Shown: in pieces, positions 15,620 through 20,884 of the stretch
Position numbering within the stretch: the stretch's first letter is position 1
How the letters are laid out: the number at the start of each line of letters is the position of its first letter
Source: Bacteroidales bacterium
Lineage (GTDB): Bacteria > Bacteroidota > Bacteroidia > Bacteroidales > CG2-30-32-10
Assembly (NCBI GenBank): GCA_035353855.1
Contig: DAOQAK010000065.1
Span: 1 to 20,884, forward strand
Reading direction: 5' to 3'
DNA length: 20,884 nucleotides
Position numbers and translations under genes: made by a program
Notes under the pieces: model-generated
Told to the model about the DNA's origin: nothing
The model's input: the letters and a program-made list of their open reading frames with translations, nothing else
Databases searched by the model: none

Positions 15620-18600
15620 TGTTGTAATATTTTCAATTTCTTCTTTTTCGATTTTATCTGCTTTATGCTTTCCTGAAATATATGTATATACAGCAGGGAT
15701 TACAAACAAGGTCAGGATCAATGAAAATAGAATACCTCCAACAACCACTATTCCTAATGGAACGCGACTCGATGCCGCAGCGCCAAGTCTTAATGCAATA
15801 GGTAAAGCGCCTAATGATGTAGCAAGGCTGGTCATTAATATAGGGCGTAATCGTTGTGTTGCAGCTTCAACCACAGCCTGATTTTTCGGTATTCCATTCT
15901 TTCTTTTCTTATTTGCAAATTCAACAATCAGAATACCATTCTTTGTTACCAGGCCTATCAGCATTATCATTCCGATTTCAGAAAAAATATTCAGCGTATG
16001 ACCAAAAACCCATAAGCTTAAAAAGGCGCCTGCAATTGCTAAAGGGACTGTAATTATTATAGTAAGCGGGTCTTTGAAACTTTCGAACTGTGCTGCCAAA
16101 ATAAGATATATCAATACCAGTGCAAGGATAAAAGCAAAAATTATATTTGATGAACTTTCTGCATAATCTCGCGATGAACCACTCAACGAAGTCTGGAAAC
16201 TTTCATCCAGTAATTTATCTGCAATAGCCTGCATTGCCTCAACACCATCACCAATTGTTTTCCCTTCGGCTAGTGAAGCAGAAATCGTTGCCGATTTATA
16301 ACGGTTATAATGATAAAGTGAAGGAGGCATTGCATTCGAAACAATATTGGTAACAGAAGTAAGTGGTATTTCATTACCATCGCTGTTACGTACATATAAT
16401 TTTGAAATATCAACAGGTTTTTGCCTGTCTTTTAATGCAACCTGACTAATAACCTGGTACTGCTTGCCATTCATTATAAAATAAGCAAGACGCCTTCCGC
16501 TGAATGCTCCTTGTATCACACCTGCGATATCTTCAACGGTAAGCCCGAATTCACGCGCTTTGATTCTATCAACAGTAATATCAACTTCTGGTTTATTGAA
16601 TTTCAGATTCACATCAACATTCTGAAACGTTTTATCATTTCTTGCCTCTTCTAAAAATTTGGGTATGATCTCTTTTAATCTATCAAAATTCAAATTTTGT
16701 ACAACAAACTGAACAGGTAAAGAAGCACGAGAACCTAAGCCAACTGATATAGTTTGATCTTCTACCGGAAATATGCGAACATCTTTAAATCGCGAAAGCT
16801 TCTTTGAAAGCTCCTTAACAATTTCACTTTGCGTTCGCTCCCTGTCCGAAGGATTAACCAATCCTATCCCTCCCATCCCGCTATTCAGGCCTGAACTACT
16901 ATAGCCGGGAATGGAAAGATAATAGAAATTCCTTTCAGGTATTGAATCCATAATAAAATTTCCAAGTTGTTCACCTACCTTTGACATATATCCATAACTG
17001 GCGCCTTCAGGGCCTGTCATCTGAAGACGGATATTACTTTTGTCTTCTATCGGAGCTATCTCACTTTGAATATTCAGCCCAATCAAAACAACAATAAAAA
17101 GACATATCCCAACGATGGCCCATGCTATCCAGCGGTGTATTATAAATCGCTCGATAAGATTTTTATAACCGCTTTCCATGCCTCTGAAAAATGGTTCTGT
17201 CTTCATGTAAAAACGTCCGTGACTTCCGCTTTTTTTATTTAGATAAATATTTAAAACAGGCGTAATCGTTAGTGATACGAACGCCGACACCAAAACAGCA
17301 CAGGCCAGTACGACACCAAACTCCCGGAACAAACTACCAACAAAACCTTTTAAAAACAATACCGGAAGAAAAACTATGGCAAGCGTCATTGAAGTAGCAA
17401 TTACAACAAAAAATATTTCCTTGCTCCCTTCAATTGCCGCAACACGTATGGGCATTCCTCTTTCAATCTTTCTGAAAATATTTTCGGTAACAACAATTCC
17501 GTCGTCCACCACCAATCCTGTTGCAAGAATGATTGCAAGTAATGTAAGAATATTAACAGAAAATCCTAAAATATACATTATAAAAAATGTAGAAATAAGT
17601 GAAACAGGAATATCAATTAACGGGCGAATAGCAATAAGCCAGTTCCTGAAAAAGAAAAAGATTACCAATATCACTAGTCCTATAGATATTAATAATGTTT
17701 CTCCAACTTCATTCAACGATCTGCGAATGTTTGTTGTATTATCAAAAAGAGTAGTAAATACGATGTCGCTCTTTTGCGTTTTTTTTATTTCATCCAAACG
17801 TTTATTGAACTCATCAGAAATTTCAATATAATTTGCTCCGGGTTGTGGTGTAATTGCTAACCCTACAGCGCTGACTCCATTAATTTTCCAACTTCGTTCA
17901 TATTGCTCAGGGCCCAATTCCACTTTAGCAACATCGCTCAAACGAACAATACCATCTTCATTTTCGCGAATTATCAAATCCTGAAAATCTTTTTCCGTAG
18001 TTAGTTTTCCGAGAGCACGTATAGTCAGTTCGGTTTTATTTCCATAAATTTTTCCTGAAGGGATTTCTACATTTTCTTTATCAAGAACACTTGAAATATC
18101 ATTAAATGTAACATTGTATGCATTTAATTTATCAGGGTCGATCCATATTCGCATGGAAGGTTTTTTCTGCCCGATAATATTCACACCACTTACTTCGGGA
18201 ATGGTTTGAAATTTATTCTGAAGGACATTTTCTGCGTAATCGCTTAATTCAAGTAATCCTTTTGTTGGGCTTTGTATTGCCATTAAAATAATAAAATCGC
18301 TGTTGGCATCTGCTTTAGTTACTACCGGTGGTGCATCAATATCCTGTGGCAGATTCCTTGTAGCCTGGCTTACTTTATCGCGTACATCATTAGCTGCTGC
18401 TTCCAGGTCGGCATCAATATTAAATTCAACGGTAATCCTGCTGGAGCCAACCGAGCTCGAAGAAGATATCGTACGTATTCCCGGGATTCCATTAATTGAT
18501 TTCTCCAGAGGTTCCGTTATCTGGCTTTCAATAACGTCAGCATTGGCGCCGGTGTATGACGTACTAACAGTAATCATAGGAGGGTCAATTGCCGGATATT

Positions 18601-18706
18601 CACGAACGCCAAGGAACGTATAACCTATCACTCCAAATAAAATGATAAACAGGTTCATCACTGTAGCCAGTATAGGTTTCCTTATTGATAGTTCAGAAAT
18701 ATTCAT
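15617..18706 (-). CDS. RND-family multidrug efflux pump, AcrB/HAE1 type
   Basis: This 1029-aa inner-membrane proton antiporter has the two-fold RND architecture: a first helix with the typical SIRKPILATVMN, a large periplasmic porter domain, helices 2-6, a second porter domain, and closing helices. The proton-relay acidic pair is visible as Asp401-Asp402 in GLVVDDGIVVTENI, and the partner Lys in LIGLVTKNGILIVEFAN near the C terminus. Length agrees with HAE1 pumps. The substrate cannot be told from sequence; HAE1 members export drugs, dyes, bile salts and similar amphiphiles. It follows the fusion protein gene after 61 bases containing a GC-rich palindrome. Its stop codon lies within repeat copy 2, so the gene end coincides with the cassette boundary. 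Confidence 0.96.
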   Translation of the reverse strand: MNISELSIRKPILATVMNLFIILFGVIGYTFLGVREYPAIDPPMITVSTSYTGANADVIESQITEPLEKSINGIPGIRTISSSSSVGSSRITVEFNIDADLEAAANDVRDKVSQATRNLPQDIDAPPVVTKADANSDFIILMAIQSPTKGLLELSDYAENVLQNKFQTIPEVSGVNIIGQKKPSMRIWIDPDKLNAYNVTFNDISSVLDKENVEIPSGKIYGNKTELTIRALGKLTTEKDFQDLIIRENEDGIVRLSDVAKVELGPEQYERSWKINGVSAVGLAITPQPGANYIEISDEFNKRLDEIKKTQKSDIVFTTLFDNTTNIRRSLNEVGETLLISIGLVILVIFFFFRNWLIAIRPLIDIPVSLISTFFIMYILGFSVNILTLLAIILATGLVVDDGIVVTENIFRKIERGMPIRVAAIEGSKEIFFVVIATSMTLAIVFLPVLFLKGFVGSLFREFGVVLACAVLVSAFVSLTITPVLNIYLNKKSGSHGRFYMKTEPFFRGMESGYKNLIERFIIHRWIAWAIVGICLFIVVLIGLNIQSEIAPIEDKSNIRLQMTGPEGASYGYMSKVGEQLGNFIMDSIPERNFYYLSIPGYSSSGLNSGMGGIGLVNPSDRERTQSEIVKELSKKLSRFKDVRIFPVEDQTISVGLGSRASLPVQFVVQNLNFDRLKEIIPKFLEEARNDKTFQNVDVNLKFNKPEVDITVDRIKAREFGLTVEDIAGVIQGAFSGRRLAYFIMNGKQYQVISQVALKDRQKPVDISKLYVRNSDGNEIPLTSVTNIVSNAMPPSLYHYNRYKSATISASLAEGKTIGDGVEAMQAIADKLLDESFQTSLSGSSRDYAESSSNIIFAFILALVLIYLILAAQFESFKDPLTIIITVPLAIAGAFLSLWVFGHTLNIFSEIGMIMLIGLVTKNGILIVEFANKKRKNGIPKNQAVVEAATQRLRPILMTSLATSLGALPIALRLGAAASSRVPLGIVVVGGILFSLILTLFVIPAVYTYISGKHKADKIEKEEIENITT

Positions 18707-18715
18707 TAATGGATT

Positions 18716-18761
18716 TTAGATTTAAGATTTGAGTCCGCCGCGGCGGATTAGATTTAAGATT
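18716..18761. repeat. GC-rich palindrome framed by 14-bp direct repeats
   Basis: A perfect 14-base palindrome, tccgccgcggcgga at 18734-18747, stands in otherwise very AT-rich DNA. It is framed by identical direct repeats ttagatttaagatt at 18716-18729 and 18748-18761. It lies between the fusion protein and RND pump genes. Sequence contrast and symmetry suggest a small repetitive extragenic element rather than part of the ancestral operon. It lacks a T run, so it is not a standard terminator. Confidence 0.75.
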
Positions 18762-18767
18762 CATAAT

Positions 18768-19796
18768 TTATTTTTTCACTTTGGTAATTTTTACTTTTGC
18801 GTTAGGGCGAACAAATAAAACTCCGCTTACAACAATTGTATCACCCGGATCAATACCACTTTTAATTTCCACAAGATCGGCAGTACGTGTCCCGGTTTCT
18901 ACATTTACAAAAACAGCTTTCCCATTTTTCACAACTACAAGTTGATCAGCAAGCGCATCGGGAATAATAGCATTGGTTGGTACCACAATACCATTTACTT
19001 TTTTATCAAGTAATACTTTAACAAAAGCACCCGGGTTAATGTCATCACTTTTAACTTTTGCCCTTACTTTTATATTTCTTGTAGAAGTATTTATCTGTGG
19101 CTCAATAGCGCTTACAGTAGCTTTAATATCCTCATCCGATGATGTTGTTTGAATAGAAACTGTATCGCCTATTTTAATTATACTTTTATACGTTTCAGGA
19201 ATAGTAAAATCAATTTTTATTTTATCCATTTGTTGCAGTGAACCCAATAGAGTTTGGGTGGTAACATAAGCGCCTACGCTAACCTGCCGCAGCCCCAGTT
19301 CTCCACTGAAAGGAGCTTTGATGACCGTTTTATCAATTTGTGCATTTAAAACTTTAATATTTGCTTTACGTGTATTGACTTCGCTAAATGCCGCATCATA
19401 AGTTGCCTGATCCACGCCATTTACTGCGAGCAATTGTTTTAACCGGGCTTCTGTTTTTTCTGCCAAATCGAGTGCAACTTTTTGTTGCTCCAATTGTGCC
19501 TGCAAATCGGCATCATTTATTTTTACAAGTACTGTTCCTTCTTTTACAAAATCTCCGTCAGGCATATTAAGAAATGTAATACGTCCGCTCGTTTCAGGAT
19601 ATAACGAAACCATTTCATCTGACAGAACGGTTCCGTTCACTTCAACATTTGACGGAATATTTTCTTCACCGGCAATAATAACATCAACCGAAACCGGGGG
19701 CGTTTCTTTTTTTGCATTGCTATCTTTATTCCCATTTTTACAGGAAACAATAGCAATTACTAAAAATGAAATGATAAGATATTTTATATAATTCAT
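18768..19796 (-). CDS. Membrane fusion (periplasmic adaptor) lipoprotein of RND efflux system
   Basis: This 342-aa adaptor links the RND pump to the TolC-like duct. A lipoprotein signal leads to the lipobox AIVSC (Cys19), so it is anchored to the inner membrane as in AcrA. Domains in order: a lipoyl half at about 45-98 (SGRITFLNMPDGDFVKEG), an alpha hairpin at about 98-150 (LQAQLEQQKVALDLAEKTEAR), the second lipoyl half with KTVIKAPFSGELGLRQVSVG, then a beta barrel and membrane-proximal domain ending VSGVLFVRPNAKVKI. The hairpin is short, as in Bacteroidota and Pseudomonas-type MdtA/MexA-like relatives of the HlyD superfamily. It is the first gene of the efflux operon, with a promoter element at 19822. 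Confidence 0.94.
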   Translation of the reverse strand: MNYIKYLIISFLVIAIVSCKNGNKDSNAKKETPPVSVDVIIAGEENIPSNVEVNGTVLSDEMVSLYPETSGRITFLNMPDGDFVKEGTVLVKINDADLQAQLEQQKVALDLAEKTEARLKQLLAVNGVDQATYDAAFSEVNTRKANIKVLNAQIDKTVIKAPFSGELGLRQVSVGAYVTTQTLLGSLQQMDKIKIDFTIPETYKSIIKIGDTVSIQTTSSDEDIKATVSAIEPQINTSTRNIKVRAKVKSDDINPGAFVKVLLDKKVNGIVVPTNAIIPDALADQLVVVKNGKAVFVNVETGTRTADLVEIKSGIDPGDTIVVSGVLFVRPNAKVKITKVKK

Positions 19797-19821
19797 AAAT
19801 TTGAGGATTCAATTTCTCGGA

Positions 19822-19829
19822 CAAATATA
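19822..19829 (-). promoter_or_regulatory. Putative -7 element (TATATTTG) of the efflux operon
   Basis: A perfect TAnnTTTG match 25 bases before the fusion protein ATG. It sits in a small symmetric stretch (acaaa-tatag-tttgt, 19821-19835), which could be an operator half-site pair. No well spaced -33 element is seen. Confidence 0.42.
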
Positions 19830-19879
19830 GTTTGTTTTTAACAAGATAGTATATACAATTAACTGTATTTTAAATCATC

Positions 19880-20129
19880 TTATTGAAGAAGTTTCTTTAT
19901 CAGCCAGGCAATAAGACTTAACACAACACTTAAAATAATCATAGTTGTAACGGGCATATAAAAGGTAAGCCTACTGTAAAGCACACTCCTCATGAGGTGT
20001 GCATGAAGTCCTGTTGTTCGGGAGGAGATTTTCGAACCAGTTTAGTTTATCACCAAAAAGCCAAACTATTATTCCAATAGCTATAACAACAATTCCAATA
20101 ATGATAATTGTTTTTCCTAAGGTTTGCAG
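19880..20129 (-). pseudogene. Broken DUF2905-like small membrane protein
   Basis: Two reading frames together spell a DUF2905-type protein. The first half, LGKTIIIIGIVVIAIGIIVW followed by LFGDKLNWFENLLP, runs from about 20129 and stops at TAG 19971-19973 after unrelated residues. The second half, TFYMPVTTMIILSVVLSLI then AWLIKKLLQ and TAA at 19880-19882, is in another frame. The span is 250 bases, one more than a multiple of three. About 52 bases lie between the LP and TFY parts, where I recall roughly 30-40 in the family. A hairpin-forming stretch (19981-20002) sits there. There is no ATG for the first half; a CTG at 20127-20129 overlapping the end of cutC is the best candidate. This explains the roughly 320-base space between the efflux operon and cutC. 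Confidence 0.65.
19981..20002. repeat. Hairpin-forming inverted repeat inside the broken DUF2905 gene
   Basis: The 22-base stretch gcacactcctcatgaggtgtg plus c folds as gcacac/gtgtgc arms with a two-base bulge (tc) and an inner cctcatgagg-like pairing. It falls exactly where the DUF2905-like reading frame breaks, which suggests a small inserted element or insertion-element scar. Confidence 0.55.
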
Positions 20130-20773
20130 AATGTTTCAACAGAATTTAGAATACTGTTTAAATCATTAACAGCAGAAGTATGAAATTCTTTAGCTTTTGT
20201 CATATTCGCCAGACCTACAAAATTTTCTTTTCGCACTCCGCCTCCCGGCATTATTATAATTCTGTCGTTCGCTTCTTTTATAAGCTCAGCTAAAAGACCG
20301 CAACCCTCAATAGCAACTTGTGCCTTACCCGAAGTAAGTATTCGCTGGAATCCGCAATCAATAACATCTTCAAGCGATCTTAACGGATGTTCACACCTAT
20401 CGAAGGCACGATGAAAATTGGAAGTCAATGGCTTTGCCAACTCAACAAGTTCTTTACACCGTTCTTTATCAATAGTATTTTCTTTTGTAAGAATACCAAA
20501 AACGATTCCGTCAACTTTTAAACTTTTACAAATTTCAATATCAATTTTCATGTTTTCGAATTCAGTTTCAGTATATATAAAATCCCCTCCTCTTGTGCGA
20601 ATCATAACATGAACAGGAACATCAAGGATTTCCTTTACAGCAGAAATTGTCCCGTAAGAAGGAGTTACCCCGCCTTCGCAAGGAGAAGCACATAGCTCAA
20701 TTCGATGCGCACCATTATCAACAGCATTTATGGCGTTTTCGAGATGATATGCAACAACTTCAATTTTTATCAT
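20117..20773 (-). CDS. cutC: CutC family protein (copper homeostasis)
   Basis: This 218-aa cytoplasmic TIM-barrel protein belongs to the CutC family, tied to copper homeostasis in E. coli though its biochemical activity is unclear. Family landmarks: MIKIEVVAYHLENAINAVDNGAHRIELC at the start (read over two segments), EGGVTPSYG, MIRTRGGDFIYTE (most members have IRPRGGDF, so Thr replaces Pro), FGILTKENTID, FHRAFD and LTSGKAQVA, then IMPGGGVR. The length is slightly shorter than the E. coli protein. Its ATG overlaps the stop codon of an upstream partial frame as ATGA, so it is probably translationally coupled to that gene. The remains of a DUF2905 gene overlap its own end. Confidence 0.93.
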   Translation of the reverse strand: MIKIEVVAYHLENAINAVDNGAHRIELCASPCEGGVTPSYGTISAVKEILDVPVHVMIRTRGGDFIYTETEFENMKIDIEICKSLKVDGIVFGILTKENTIDKERCKELVELAKPLTSNFHRAFDRCEHPLRSLEDVIDCGFQRILTSGKAQVAIEGCGLLAELIKEANDRIIIMPGGGVRKENFVGLANMTKAKEFHTSAVNDLNSILNSVETFCKP

Positions 20774-20884
20774 TTGATTATTTTGTTATCGGTAAAATTA
20801 ATTAATTCTTTCTTAGAATTATTAAAATATATCACTAGCGTTGCGTTGTTTTTTTTAAAAAGGTCATTGACATCTTGATAATTC
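20770..20884 (-). CDS. 3' end of an unidentified gene upstream of cutC (partial)
   Basis: An open frame enters from the right edge of the window and encodes at least 37 residues: it begins NYQDVNDLFKKNNATLVIYF here and ends NKIIK, with TGA at 20770-20772. The stop overlaps the cutC ATG as ATGA, a typical sign of a genuine coupled gene pair. The fragment is too short to name a family; its alternating polar and hydrophobic pattern would suit a C-terminal beta domain. The 5' part lies outside the window. Confidence 0.6.
   Translation of the reverse strand, partial: NYQDVNDLFKKNNATLVIYFNNSKKELINFTDNKIIK

Noticed and set aside
17376..17831. 151-codon plus-strand open frame inside the RND pump gene, and similar ones at 18303-18623 and 8675-8962.
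   Set aside because: Antisense shadows of strongly conserved genes without recognisable protein features.
12815..19796. The whole efflux-LytTR-GxxExxY block as a new defence or regulatory system.
   Set aside because: The pump parts are standard, the GxxExxY cassette looks inserted, and only proximity links the LytTR gene; there is no evidence for joint function.

Overview
The window comes from an AT-rich bacterial chromosome, most likely a member of the Bacteroidota (probably class Bacteroidia). Several things point there: copies of the Bacteroidota -7 promoter element TAnnTTTG in front of most divergent or isolated genes, a lipoprotein with the acidic post-cysteine stretch used for surface export in this phylum, a pyrB-pyrI pair, a membrane LytTR regulator, and phylum-typical DUF6624 and C1-peptidase proteins. 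This rests on reading motifs and proteins by eye; no database search was possible.

Layout. At the left edge is an intact IS4-family transposase gene (about 186-1352). Next come a secreted DUF6624 protein and a secreted papain-like C1 peptidase, both on the minus strand, with an AU-rich terminator between them. A plus-strand surface lipoprotein (3823-4455) follows. It lies between the real end of pyrI and a 49-base decayed copy of that end. Then come pyrI and pyrB (minus, ATGA overlap), a hairpin terminator or attenuator, and a 2,3-diphosphoglycerate-synthetase-like P-loop protein (COG2403 type). argS is on the plus strand. It converges on a minus-strand run holding an M50B-like membrane protease, a DUF2784 membrane protein, an MsrB-MsrA fusion, a nitronate-monooxygenase-like flavoenzyme and a four-helix LytTR regulator.

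The right third is a tripartite RND efflux system read right to left: membrane fusion lipoprotein, inner-membrane RND pump, TolC-like outer-membrane factor. A small GxxExxY (PD-(D/E)XK-like) gene is lodged between pump and outer-membrane factor. It is flanked by about 116-bp imperfect direct repeats exactly 485 bp apart, which suggests a mobile or tandemly duplicated cassette inside the efflux operon. A GC-rich perfect palindrome framed by 14-bp direct repeats lies between fusion protein and pump. Beyond the efflux genes are a broken DUF2905 membrane protein gene with a hairpin near its frameshift, cutC, and the 3' end of an unidentified gene that overlaps cutC by ATGA.

Most of the window is ordinary housekeeping, envelope-stress and transport content. 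I see no convincing new multigene system. The most unusual items are the repeat-flanked GxxExxY cassette, the pyrI-tail remnant beside the lipoprotein gene, and the broken DUF2905 gene.
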